Positions 7,183-14,803 are shown, counted from the stretch's first letter. The stretch: DNA of 20,347 nt from Deltaproteobacteria bacterium (GCA_003646745.1 QMLM01000005.1:1-20347), one strand, 5' to 3'. Notes: generated by a model not told the origin, from the letters alone. A program made the numbers and translations.

Positions 7183-8568
7183 ATGGCCTTGGATATAAAA
7201 CAGGAACTCAGACTGACCCAACAGCTGGTCATGACGCCCCAGCTTCAGCAGGCCATCAAGTTGTTACAGCTCTCCCGCTTAGAGCTTCAGGAGGTAATCG
7301 CCCAAGAAGTCAAGGAAAATCCGGTATTGGAGGAGGACAGCGGTTTAGAGGAAAGAGAACAAACAGGCCCCACCTCTGAGGTCCCTGATCAGATCCAAGA
7401 TTTTGATTGGGAACAATATATGGAAAGCCACAGCATCAGCACCTATATCCCCTCTAAAGCTGATCTTGATGAGACCCCCTGGGAAAATTTCGTCACGCGT
7501 CAGACCACCCTTTCCGATTATCTGCTGTGGCAACTGAGGATGAGTCCTTTAACCCCCCAACAGGAGGAAATAGGGGTCTTCATAATCGGTAATATCGATG
7601 AAAACGGATATCTTCAGGTACCCACAGAGGAGGTCTGCCAGCAGCTTCATGTCCCGATGAGGACGGTGGAGGAGGTGCTAAATCTAATACAATCCTTCGA
7701 CCCCCCTGGGGTGGGGGCCAGGGATTTGCGAGAATGCCTCCTCATCCAATTAAAGGGACTCGCCGAAAGAGATCCCTTGGCAGAAGAGATAGTGGAAAAC
7801 CACCTATATTATTGTAAAACTAAAGACTACCGTGGGTTAGCCAAAAAATTAAAGGTCCCCCTCTCCCAAGTCTTGGAGGCCATCAAGACCATCTCCCATC
7901 TAGATCCTAAACCTGGACGTACTTTTAGCCCTGATGAGGCAAGGATTATCATACCCGATGTTTTCGTCTATAAGGTCGAAGGGGAGTATGTGGTCGTCTT
8001 AAATGACGATGGCCTTCCCAAACTAAGGATAAACCCCTATTATCGCCAGCTGCTGGAAACCGGTGGAGATGATGTGCCAAAAGACTACCTCAAAGAAAAG
8101 CTGAAATCGGCACTCTGGCTGATCAGAAGCATCCAACAAAGACAGGGGACCCTTTATAAGGTTACCAAGAGTATAGTAAAGTTTCAGAAGGATTTTCTTG
8201 ATAAGGGCATAGATTACTTACGCCCCCTAGTTTTAAAAGAGGTAGCTGACGATATTCAAATGCATGAATCCACTGTAAGCCGTGTGACCACAAATAAGTA
8301 TGTCCATACACCGCAGGGAATCTTTGAGTTGAAGTTCTTCTTCAGCGGTAAAGTAGGGGAATGGGGAGAAGAAGTGGCTGTCAAGCGGGTGCAAAACATA
8401 ATCAAACAAATCATTGCTGAAGAAGATCCACGCAAGCCTTTCAGTGATGAGAAGATAGCCAAACTCCTCAAGGAAAAATACCATATAACCATTGCCCGTC
8501 GAACGGTAGCCAAATATCGCGAGATGATGAAGATCCTCTCTTCTAGTGAGAGAAAGAAGCTCTGGTGA
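7183..8568 (+). CDS. rpoN: RNA polymerase sigma-54 factor
   Basis: Alternative sigma factor that recognises -24/-12 promoters and needs AAA+ activators. The 461 residues carry all regions: glutamine/leucine-rich region I at the N-terminus (QQLVMTPQLQQAIKLLQLSR), a short acidic region II (about 52-95, EEDSGLEEREQ), the core-binding region with PPGVGARDLRECL, a helix-turn-helix (LVLKEVADDIQMHESTVSR), and the RpoN box ARRTVAKYRE (438-447) close to the C-terminus. The ATG at 7183 gives the usual N-terminus; the ribosome site is weak (AAGG at 7168-7171). Its place after lptB and before hpf/ptsN is the classic proteobacterial arrangement. It is probably read through from the LPS operon, since the 14-base gap holds no promoter. 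Confidence 0.97.
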   Translation: MALDIKQELRLTQQLVMTPQLQQAIKLLQLSRLELQEVIAQEVKENPVLEEDSGLEEREQTGPTSEVPDQIQDFDWEQYMESHSISTYIPSKADLDETPWENFVTRQTTLSDYLLWQLRMSPLTPQQEEIGVFIIGNIDENGYLQVPTEEVCQQLHVPMRTVEEVLNLIQSFDPPGVGARDLRECLLIQLKGLAERDPLAEEIVENHLYYCKTKDYRGLAKKLKVPLSQVLEAIKTISHLDPKPGRTFSPDEARIIIPDVFVYKVEGEYVVVLNDDGLPKLRINPYYRQLLETGGDDVPKDYLKEKLKSALWLIRSIQQRQGTLYKVTKSIVKFQKDFLDKGIDYLRPLVLKEVADDIQMHESTVSRVTTNKYVHTPQGIFELKFFFSGKVGEWGEEVAVKRVQNIIKQIIAEEDPRKPFSDEKIAKLLKEKYHITIARRTVAKYREMMKILSSSERKKLW

Positions 8569-8594
8569 AATCTCCAGCCTCAGTAGGTAATTTA

Positions 8595-8623
8595 TTGACA
8601 ACCCCTCTTTGTTCAGCTAAGAT
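8595..8623 (+). promoter_or_regulatory. sigma-70-type promoter for hpf-ptsN block
   Basis: A perfect -35 TTGACA (8595-8600), a 17-base spacer and the -10 TAAGAT (8618-8623) lie in the 105-base gap between rpoN and hpf. Transcription would begin near 8630, leaving a leader of about 44 bases. This is the best-formed promoter in the window. It would let hpf and the PTS genes be made independently of the LPS operon. Confidence 0.7.
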
Positions 8624-8673
8624 TTATAGCTTTAATAAAAATAACGAAAATCCAAACACTGGAGGAACAAAAG

Positions 8674-9204
8674 ATGCAGATTAATATGACCTTTAGACAC
8701 GTGGATCCCGTTGCTAACTTAAAGGAATATGTGGAGGAGAAGCTTCAAAAGGTAAAAAAATACCTACATGAGCCCATTGAGGCCCATGTTGTCCTCTCGA
8801 CGGAGAAGTTTAGGCATACGGTGGAGGTAAATATCATGGCCGATAATGGCATTATGATAAATGGGGTAGAGAGCATGGAAGATATCCAGGCGGCCATCGA
8901 TAATGTGATGGACAAAATAGAGCGCCAGATAAAAAAACAAAGGGAGAAATTAAAGCGCACAAAACCAAAGGGATATGAGTTCAAAATGCATATCCTCTCC
9001 CTAGACAGAGAAGAAGAGGAAAAGAGGCCCAAGCTCATTAGATCCAAAAACTACTCAGCCAAACCCATGTCAATAGATGAAGCCATTGAACAACTCAAGA
9101 CCTTGAAGAATGATTTCATCATCTTTACCAATGCCAAGACCGAGGCCGTTAACGTAGTCTACCGCCGAAAAGACGGCAACTTCGGCCTCATTGAGCCGGA
9201 ATAA
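8674..9204 (+). CDS. hpf: ribosome hibernation promoting factor, long form
   Basis: Binds the 30S decoding region when growth slows and, in the long form, drives 100S ribosome dimers. The 176 residues contain an N-terminal HPF/YfiA domain (about 1-105, beginning MQINMTFRHVDPVANLKEYVEEKL), a charged linker, and the C-terminal dimerisation domain (about 122-176, PMSIDEAIEQLKTLKNDFIIF through the DGNFGLIEP motif), which short gamma-proteobacterial HPFs lack. The ATG at 8674 has a Shine-Dalgarno GGAGG at 8661-8665. Its own promoter lies at 8595-8623, and ptsN starts two bases after the stop. Annotated sigma-54 modulation protein in some genomes because of this location, but the ribosomal role is better supported. 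Confidence 0.95.
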   Translation: MQINMTFRHVDPVANLKEYVEEKLQKVKKYLHEPIEAHVVLSTEKFRHTVEVNIMADNGIMINGVESMEDIQAAIDNVMDKIERQIKKQREKLKRTKPKGYEFKMHILSLDREEEEKRPKLIRSKNYSAKPMSIDEAIEQLKTLKNDFIIFTNAKTEAVNVVYRRKDGNFGLIEPE

Positions 9205-9206
9205 AA

Positions 9207-9668
9207 ATGAAAATAATAGACATATTGGACAAAAATTGTATTATTGAAGAACTTGCCTCCCAGGACAAAAAGGGGGCTTTAGAGGAATTAGTCTCTGTGC
9301 TGGTCGACAATGACAGACTAAAAGATAAGGAGAAGGCCTTACAGGTCCTCTTAGAACGAGAAAAATTGGGCAGTACCGGCATTGGAGATGGAATCGCCAT
9401 CCCTCATGGGAAGTTAAAGGGAATAAAGGGCATCATTTGCTCTTTTGGCCGAAGCAAAAATGGAATTGACTTTCAGTCCCTTGATGGGAAACCAACTCAT
9501 CTCTTCTTCCTGCTGCTTGCCCCCGAGGATTCGGCTGGAGAACACCTTAAGGCCTTGGCTAGGCTATCCCGCCTTTTAAAGGATACCCAATTCAGAGAAA
9601 GGTTAATGGAGGCCAAAACCAAGGAGGAAATCTACAGCATCATCGCTGAAGAGGACGAGAGTTATTAG
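9207..9668 (+). CDS. ptsN: PTS IIA-like nitrogen regulatory protein (EIIA-Ntr)
   Basis: Phosphorylatable regulator of the nitrogen-type PTS, acting through protein-protein contacts rather than sugar uptake. It is a single EIIA fructose/mannitol-type domain of 153 residues, near the usual PtsN length. The active-site histidine is H67 in STGIGDGIAIPHGKL (56-70). KGIICSFGRSKNGIDFQSLDG and FFLLLAPEDSAGEHLKALARLSRLL are also family-typical. The gene starts two bases after hpf with little visible Shine-Dalgarno, suggesting re-initiation from hpf. No EIIB or EIIC domain follows. The phosphate donor would be HPr encoded at 11537-11815. Confidence 0.94.
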   Translation: MKIIDILDKNCIIEELASQDKKGALEELVSVLVDNDRLKDKEKALQVLLEREKLGSTGIGDGIAIPHGKLKGIKGIICSFGRSKNGIDFQSLDGKPTHLFFLLLAPEDSAGEHLKALARLSRLLKDTQFRERLMEAKTKEEIYSIIAEEDESY

Positions 9669-9689
9669 TTATTGGTTGCGAGGGACAAT

Positions 9690-10232
9690 ATGGGCCAAGA
9701 CAGTGCCCTCCGTACTAGTCTTCATGGGGTGCTAATAGATGTGCTGGGGGTAGGAGTCCTCATTTTGGGCAAAAGCGGGATAGGAAAAAGCGAGTGTGCC
9801 CTTGATCTAGTGATGCGTGGACATCGCCTTGTGGTGGACGATCTCATCCAGATAGAGAAGTGGCGAGATGGTTCCCTCTATGGTTTTAGTCATGATTTGG
9901 GACGACATCATATGGAAATAAGGGGCTTGGGTCTCGTTGACATAGAGAAGTTATTCGGCATCGCAGCAACTACAGACAGAAAACGCATTGAATTAATAAT
10001 AGAATTGGTAGAACCTGAGGAATGTATAGACGACCGTGTGGGCTTAAAGGAGGAGACATATACCATCCTAGAGGTAAAAATACCTCGAAAGAGGATTCCG
10101 GTGCGACCGGGGAGAAACTTGACCGCCATTGTGGAGGTAGCTGCCAGGGATTACCTGTTAAAAAAAGGAGGGTATAACACAGCCAGGGAGTTCGAAAAAG
10201 AACTCCTCATGAACCTCAAGAAAAGAGAATAG
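9690..10232 (+). CDS. hprK: HPr kinase/phosphorylase, kinase domain only (short HprK)
   Basis: Phosphorylates HPr on the regulatory serine and can reverse it. This 180-residue protein starts directly at the catalytic domain: LHGVLIDVLGVGVLI, P-loop GKSGIGKS (27-34), VVDD (48-51), and the HprK signature HHMEIRGLGLVDIEKLFG (73-90). PRKRIPVRPGRNLTAIVEVAA follows (132-152). The N-terminal domain of about 130 residues found in full-length HprK is absent; upstream DNA is ptsN, so it was not split off by a frameshift. I chose ATG 9690 because GAGGG (9680-9684) sits five bases before it; an in-frame TTG at 9672 would add six residues. Short HprKs are known from Alphaproteobacteria. The serine target is present in the HPr encoded here. 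Confidence 0.88.
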   Translation: MGQDSALRTSLHGVLIDVLGVGVLILGKSGIGKSECALDLVMRGHRLVVDDLIQIEKWRDGSLYGFSHDLGRHHMEIRGLGLVDIEKLFGIAATTDRKRIELIIELVEPEECIDDRVGLKEETYTILEVKIPRKRIPVRPGRNLTAIVEVAARDYLLKKGGYNTAREFEKELLMNLKKRE

Positions 10233-10240
10233 AACAAGAT

Positions 10241-11110
10241 GTGAGACCACTTCAAGTAACAATAATCAGCGGCCTCTCTGGATCAGGGAAGTCTACCGCA
10301 ATGAAGGCCTTGGAGGATGCTGGATTTTATTGCATAGATAACATGCCGGCCACCCTTATACCTACATTTGTAGAATTGTGCAGACACTCCACCAGGGGTC
10401 TTTCAAAGGTAGCCATTGTGGTGGATATAAGGGGAAAGGAATTCCTAGAGGATTTCCAGAAGGTCATCCAAGATTTGAGACATGTAGGTCATCAGGTAAA
10501 GATCATCTTCCTTGAGTCGAAGGATGATGTACTCATCAGACGTTACAGTGAAACCAGGCGCAGACATCCATTGGAAAAAGAGAGGGGGATTCCCTTGCCT
10601 GAAGCGGTGAAGAAGGAACGGGGAGAGATCGCCTTTTTGAGAGAGATCGCCGATGAGGTCGTTGACACCTCATCCCTAAACGTCCATCAACTTCGAGACC
10701 TCATAATGGAGCGCCTCTTGGTCCCAGGGGTTCAGAGGATGAAGGTAACACTATTGTCCTTCGGCTATAGCTATGGAGTGCCTACAGAGGCCGATATAGT
10801 AATGGATGTGCGTTTCCTCCCCAATCCCTTCTTTGTAAAGGAATTAAGAGGACTCACCGGCGAGGACAAAAAAGTAAAGGACTATATTTTGAAAAAGGAA
10901 GAAGCAGATGATTTTGTCCACAAATTCACCAAGTTAATTGAGTATTTGATCCCCCTCTATGAAAAGGAGGGAAAGTCCTATTTGACCATCGCCATTGGTT
11001 GTACAGGAGGGAAACATCGCTCAGTAGTTATCACCGAGCGATTGGCTGAGGTCCTTGGACAAAGGGGGAAGGAAGTAACGGTTAGGCATCGTGATATGGA
11101 GAGGGGGTAA
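10241..11110 (+). CDS. rapZ: RNase adapter protein RapZ (YvcJ/YhbJ family P-loop NTPase)
   Basis: In E. coli RapZ binds the GlmZ/GlmY small RNAs and brings RNase E to control glucosamine-6-phosphate synthase; in other phyla the nucleotide-binding family member has a less certain role. The 289 residues carry Walker A GLSGSGKS (11-18), YCIDNMPATLIP (30-41), LESKDDVLIRRYSETRRRHPL (91-111) and the C-terminal GCTGGKHRS (253-261) implicated in ligand and RNA binding. The start is GTG at 10241, eight bases after hprK; no ATG would keep the Walker A, so this start is firm even though the ribosome site is weak. The stop is one base before the next gene. The hprK-rapZ pairing is widespread. Confidence 0.93.
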   Translation: MRPLQVTIISGLSGSGKSTAMKALEDAGFYCIDNMPATLIPTFVELCRHSTRGLSKVAIVVDIRGKEFLEDFQKVIQDLRHVGHQVKIIFLESKDDVLIRRYSETRRRHPLEKERGIPLPEAVKKERGEIAFLREIADEVVDTSSLNVHQLRDLIMERLLVPGVQRMKVTLLSFGYSYGVPTEADIVMDVRFLPNPFFVKELRGLTGEDKKVKDYILKKEEADDFVHKFTKLIEYLIPLYEKEGKSYLTIAIGCTGGKHRSVVITERLAEVLGQRGKEVTVRHRDMERG

Positions 11111-11111
11111 G

Positions 11112-11540
11112 ATGAAAAAGATGATAGGGGTCATCATCGTTACCCACTCTGCCTTGGCAGATGAGTTTCTTATGGCCACCCAACAGATTGTCGGAGACGT
11201 GGAGGGTATAGAACCCATCTCCATCGACCCTTCCGAGCCTATAGAAGAGGTGAAAAAGAGGATCAAGAAGGCCATCAAAAAGGTAGATGCAGGAGAAGGG
11301 GTTTTAATCTTGACCGATATGTTTGGGGGCACCCCCTCCAATATAAGTCTTTCCTTCCTAGAGAAGGGAAAGGTAGAGGTAGTGACAGGGGTCAATCTTC
11401 CAATGTTGATAAAACTGTCCACCCTGCGGGAGGAAAAGGCGCTTGATGACTTGGCTTCTTTTATAAGATCTTACGGACAAAAAAACATCCATTTGGCAAG
11501 TGAGATCTTAGAGAGAAAAACCGAAGGAGAGAAGAAATAG
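11112..11540 (+). CDS. PTS EIIA domain protein, mannose family
   Basis: A free-standing EIIA-Man (PTS-EIIA type 4) domain of 142 residues. The predicted phosphorylated histidine is H12 in VIIVTHSALADEFL (7-20); ILTDMFGGTPSNISL (66-80) is the other family hallmark, and VEVVTGVNLPMLIKL follows. I chose ATG 11112, one base after the rapZ stop, because the purine-rich tract GGAGAGGGGG (11098-11107) sits just before it; an in-frame ATG at 11091 lies inside rapZ and would add seven residues. No EIIB or EIIC partner is encoded nearby, so a regulatory role is likely. The ManX label would overstate the case. Its stop overlaps the probable HPr start region. Confidence 0.9.
   Translation: MKKMIGVIIVTHSALADEFLMATQQIVGDVEGIEPISIDPSEPIEEVKKRIKKAIKKVDAGEGVLILTDMFGGTPSNISLSFLEKGKVEVVTGVNLPMLIKLSTLREEKALDDLASFIRSYGQKNIHLASEILERKTEGEKK
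11524..11531 (+). promoter_or_regulatory. ribosome binding site in front of HPr
   Basis: AAGGAGAG at 11524-11531 lies inside the end of the EIIA-Man gene and five bases before ATA 11537. A second purine tract AGGAAAGG lies at 11541-11548, immediately before GTT 11549 and TTG 11550. Both could recruit ribosomes for HPr; neither precedes a conventional in-frame start codon. Confidence 0.5.
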
Positions 11541-11815
11541 AGGAAAGGGTTGAAGAACGAAGTTTCATTATAAAGAACAAACTAGGCCTCCATGCCCGCG
11601 CGGCCAATATGATGGTCCAGGTGGCCAGTAACTTTGAGTCTATCATCACGGTAGAAAAAGATGGGGTCGAGGCCAACGGAAAGAGTATCATGGGGCTATT
11701 ATTGCTCGCTGCCGGGGAAGGGGCAAAGATCGTGGTTAGGGCGAGGGGAAAAGACGCTAAAGAAGCTATTGAAGAGTTGAGCAAGCTTATTGAGAGTAAA
11801 TTCGGTGAAAAATAA
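11537..11815 (+). CDS. ptsH: phosphocarrier protein HPr, non-canonical or damaged start
   Basis: Carries phosphate from enzyme I to EIIA domains on its histidine, and is the HprK target on its serine. The frame is open from 11504 to the stop at 11813-11815 and encodes a complete HPr: SFIIKNKLGLHARAANMMV with active-site His codon at 11591, then GKSIMGLLLLAAGEG with the regulatory Ser 31 residues later, the same spacing as H15/S46. The first in-frame ATG (11609) lies after the histidine and cannot be the true start. No ATG, GTG or TTG occurs in frame between 11504 and 11609. I mark ATA 11537, which overlaps the preceding TAG stop (ATAG) and has a good ribosome site. GTT 11549 sits exactly where residue 1 of standard HPr falls. 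The protein is certain; the 5' end is not. Confidence 0.85.
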   Translation: MEERVEERSFIIKNKLGLHARAANMMVQVASNFESIITVEKDGVEANGKSIMGLLLLAAGEGAKIVVRARGKDAKEAIEELSKLIESKFGEK

Positions 11816-13589
11816 AACTCAGAGCACCAACGAAGGAAAGATCCTTAAAGGGATAGGGGTATCCCCGGGGATAGTTATAGGGAAGGCCGTCATCCTAGAG
11901 CGCCAGCGCACCAGATTTGTCCCGCGCAGGATCACTGCTAGGGAGGTAGGTTCTGAGGTCAGGAGGTTCAGGGAGGCTATTATAAAATCAAAGAGGGAGC
12001 TGCAGGAGATAAAGGAACGGATCCTGGAGAAGGGCTTCAAACAACACTCTTATATCCTCGATGTCCACATCAAACTTATGGAAGACCGCATGCTTCGAGA
12101 TGAAACCATTAAAATGATCAAAGAGCAGCTAGTAAACACCGAGTGGGCCCTTGAGGTCACCTTGGATAAGATCTCTGAAGCCTTCGACTCCATAGAGGAT
12201 GACTACCTGCGGGAGAGAAAAGAGGACATCAAACATGTGGTTGATAGAATTCTGCGAAATCTCACCGGCAGAGAACTTCGCAAGATCGAGGACTTAGAGG
12301 AAGAGATGATCGTCGTGGCCCACGATTTGTCTCCTGCGGACACCATTCAGTTAAACCTCAAAAGGGTAATCGGTTTTGCTACCGACATGGGGGGCAAAAC
12401 ATCCCATACGGCCATCGTCGCCCGCTCCCTTGAGATCCCCGCGGTGGTGGGATTGGAGGATGTCACGGCCTATGTAGGTGGGGGAGAAACGATCATCATC
12501 GATGGAACTGAAGGGGTGGTGATTGTTGAACCCTCACAGGCGACCGTCAAGGCATTTCGACTAAGACAACAACATTACCGTTATCTGGAAAGGGAACTCC
12601 TCAAGTATTCCAGCCTTAAGGCGGAGACACAAGATGGTTATCACCTCGCTTTAGAGGCCAATATAGAGCTTGTAGACGAGATCCCCTCTGTGATTCAATA
12701 TGGGGCCGAGGGAATAGGACTTTATCGGACCGAATACCTATATTTGAGCAGGAGAACCCTCCCCACTGAAGATGAACACTTTCAGGTATACAAAAAACTG
12801 GCAGAGGAGATCGCCCCTTACTCCGTCACCATTAGAACCCTTGATCTAGGGGGGGACAAGTTCGCCTCTCACATCGAACTGGCCGAGGAGATGAATCCGG
12901 CCATGGGGTTACGGGCCATCAGGTTCTGCATCAAAGAGAAAGAGATCTTCAAAACCCAGCTGCGGGGTATACTGCGGGCCAGCATCTACGGCAACCTCAA
13001 GATCTTATTACCTATGATCTCCGGGGTAGAAGAGCTACGACAGGTAAAGGCCATCCTCGAGGAGACTAAAGAAGAGCTAATGGCCAGAGGGGTCCCATTT
13101 GACCCAAATATCCCTTTAGGGGTCATGATAGAGATCCCCTCGGCTGCCGTCACCGCTGATATCCTCGCCCGCGAGGTCGATTTTCTCAGCATCGGCACAA
13201 ATGACCTTATTCAATACTCTTTGGCCATCGATCGAGTAAACGAGCATGTATCTTATCTCTACGAACCCCTACATCCAGCCATCTTGCGCAGCATAAAAGG
13301 GGTGGTGAATGTTGCCCATAAGGCAGGAATAGAGGTAGGGATATGTGGTGAGATGGCTGCCGATCCCCTTTATACCCTGATTTTTTTAGGCATGGAGCTT
13401 GATGAATTGAGCATGAACGCCATCGCTATTCCTCGGGTTAAAAAGGTGCTGAGGCGTGCTACCATTGCCGAGGGAGAAAGGCTGCTTAAGGAAATTCTGC
13501 AGTTCTCCACCGCTAAGGAGACAGAGCAATACATCCGCAAGGAGATGGCCAAATTATTCCCTGAGGATTTCATTCAATGTATAGAATAA
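11805..13589 (+). CDS. ptsI: PTS enzyme I (phosphoenolpyruvate-protein phosphotransferase)
   Basis: Autophosphorylates from PEP and passes the phosphate to HPr. From GTG 11805 the product has 594 residues (E. coli EI 575). It has the N-terminal HPr-binding/phosphohistidine part with active H201 in GGKTSHTAIVARS, then the PEP-binding TIM barrel with EGIGLYRTEYLY (302-313), GTNDLIQYSLAIDR from G464, and catalytic C514 in GICGEMA. There is no N-terminal GAF domain, so this is PtsI, not the nitrogen-type PtsP, although it likely feeds EIIA-Ntr. An in-frame TTG at 11790 would add five residues. The start overlaps the end of HPr by 11 bases, so the two are coupled. Confidence 0.95.
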   Translation: MKNKTQSTNEGKILKGIGVSPGIVIGKAVILERQRTRFVPRRITAREVGSEVRRFREAIIKSKRELQEIKERILEKGFKQHSYILDVHIKLMEDRMLRDETIKMIKEQLVNTEWALEVTLDKISEAFDSIEDDYLRERKEDIKHVVDRILRNLTGRELRKIEDLEEEMIVVAHDLSPADTIQLNLKRVIGFATDMGGKTSHTAIVARSLEIPAVVGLEDVTAYVGGGETIIIDGTEGVVIVEPSQATVKAFRLRQQHYRYLERELLKYSSLKAETQDGYHLALEANIELVDEIPSVIQYGAEGIGLYRTEYLYLSRRTLPTEDEHFQVYKKLAEEIAPYSVTIRTLDLGGDKFASHIELAEEMNPAMGLRAIRFCIKEKEIFKTQLRGILRASIYGNLKILLPMISGVEELRQVKAILEETKEELMARGVPFDPNIPLGVMIEIPSAAVTADILAREVDFLSIGTNDLIQYSLAIDRVNEHVSYLYEPLHPAILRSIKGVVNVAHKAGIEVGICGEMAADPLYTLIFLGMELDELSMNAIAIPRVKKVLRRATIAEGERLLKEILQFSTAKETEQYIRKEMAKLFPEDFIQCIE

Positions 13590-13598
13590 AAGAAAAAC

Positions 13599-13618
13599 TT
13601 TGAGGCCGTTGTCTCAAA
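13599..13618 (+). other. RNA hairpin just before metK ribosome binding site
   Basis: Bases 13599-13606 pair with 13611-13618: TTTGAGGC against GTCTCAAA, eight pairs with one G-U and a CGTT tetraloop. It ends two bases before the metK Shine-Dalgarno (13621-13626). No T-run follows on the plus strand, so it is not a standard terminator for ptsI. Read on the minus strand it is followed by a T-rich run and would resemble a terminator, but no minus-strand gene ends here. Confidence 0.45.
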
Positions 13619-13633
13619 AAAGGAGGAAATTTT

Positions 13634-14791
13634 ATGTCTATGACCAACTTTTTGTTTACCTCCGAGTCAGTGACAGAGGGACATCCCGATAAGGTAGCTG
13701 ATCAGATATCTGATGCCATCTTGGATGCCATCATAAGGGAGGACCCCCATGGAAGGGTCGCCTGTGAATGTTTGGTAACCACGGGGTTGGCCTTTATCGC
13801 TGGGGAGATCACCACGGAGTGCTATGTGGACATGCCCGGCATCGTCCGTGAAACCATTAAGGAGATCGGGTACAATGACTCTTCCATGGGTTTCGACTGG
13901 GAGACCTGTGCGGTGATCACCTCCATCGATCAGCAATCACCAGATATAGCGATGGGGGTAAATGGAGCAAAGGAACAGGGTGCTGGAGATCAAGGGCTCA
14001 TGTTCGGGTATGCCTGCAATGAGACACCCGAATTTATGCCCATGCCCATTGTCTTCGCCCATAAGCTTACAAAAAGACTTGCCTACGTCCGCAAAACCCG
14101 TATTCTCGACTTCTTGCGGCCCGACGGCAAGTCCCAGGTAACTATCCAGTATATCGATGGCAAACCGGTTCGTGTGGACTCTATTGTTATCGCTGCCCAA
14201 CATACCCCTGATGTTAAATATGAAGTACTTCAAGAGGGGATCATTGAGGAGGTGATTAAAAGGGTCATCCCTGAAGATCTGATGGATGAAAACACCAAAT
14301 ATTATATCAATACAACCGGGAGGTTTGTGGTCGGAGGACCCATGGCAGATTGTGGAATGACAGGTCGCAAGATCATTGTCGACACCTATGGTGGACAGGG
14401 GAGCCACGGCGGCGGGGCCTTCTCTGGGAAAGATCCTTCCAAGGTGGACCGCAGCGGTTCCTATATGGCCAGACATGTGGCCAAAAATGTGGTGGCAGCC
14501 GGCCTAGCGGATAGATGTGAGATCCAGATTGCCTATACCATCGGAAAGGCCAAACCTGTCTCCTTTATGCTAGATACCCAGGGAACAGGAAAGATCCCTA
14601 CCGATGAGATCGCCAAAATCGTCCTCGAGATCTTTGACTTCAGACCAGCGCAGATGATTCAGTATTTAGATCTCTTGCGCCCCATTTACAAAAAGACGGC
14701 CTGCTACGGTCACTTTGGCCGGAATGATCCGGAATTTACCTGGGAAAAATTAGACAGGGCGGATGACCTGCGCAAGGCCGCGGGAATCTGA
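13634..14791 (+). CDS. metK: S-adenosylmethionine synthetase
   Basis: Makes SAM from methionine and ATP; cytosolic. The 385 residues match E. coli (384). Motifs visible are ESVTEGHPDKVADQISDAIL (11-30, with ATP-site H17), the MetK signature GAGDQGLMFGYA (116-127), FVVGGPMADCGMTGRK, and the P-loop-like GGGAFSGKD (259-267). The ATG at 13634 has the strongest ribosome site in the region, AGGAGG at 13621-13626; a second ATG two codons later is possible but less well spaced. A 44-base gap with a hairpin separates it from ptsI, too short for a known SAM riboswitch of the large classes. ahcY follows after 12 bases, making a SAM-cycle pair. Confidence 0.97.
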   Translation: MSMTNFLFTSESVTEGHPDKVADQISDAILDAIIREDPHGRVACECLVTTGLAFIAGEITTECYVDMPGIVRETIKEIGYNDSSMGFDWETCAVITSIDQQSPDIAMGVNGAKEQGAGDQGLMFGYACNETPEFMPMPIVFAHKLTKRLAYVRKTRILDFLRPDGKSQVTIQYIDGKPVRVDSIVIAAQHTPDVKYEVLQEGIIEEVIKRVIPEDLMDENTKYYINTTGRFVVGGPMADCGMTGRKIIVDTYGGQGSHGGGAFSGKDPSKVDRSGSYMARHVAKNVVAAGLADRCEIQIAYTIGKAKPVSFMLDTQGTGKIPTDEIAKIVLEIFDFRPAQMIQYLDLLRPIYKKTACYGHFGRNDPEFTWEKLDRADDLRKAAGI

Positions 14792-14798
14792 GAGGAGG
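14791..14798 (+). promoter_or_regulatory. ribosome binding site that fixes the ahcY TTG start
   Basis: AGAGGAGG at 14791-14798 begins on the last base of the metK stop and sits five bases before TTG 14804. Together with the conserved N-terminus that follows, it supports the TTG start. Confidence 0.7.
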
Positions 14799-14803
14799 CG
14801 GTT

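Noticed and set aside
11609..11815. HPr starting at ATG 11609
   Set aside because: It would remove the first strand and the catalytic histidine of a domain whose coding sequence is intact upstream.
13590..13633. SAM riboswitch before metK
   Set aside because: Only 44 bases, with a single hairpin; no room for the known larger SAM classes and no motif I can recognise.
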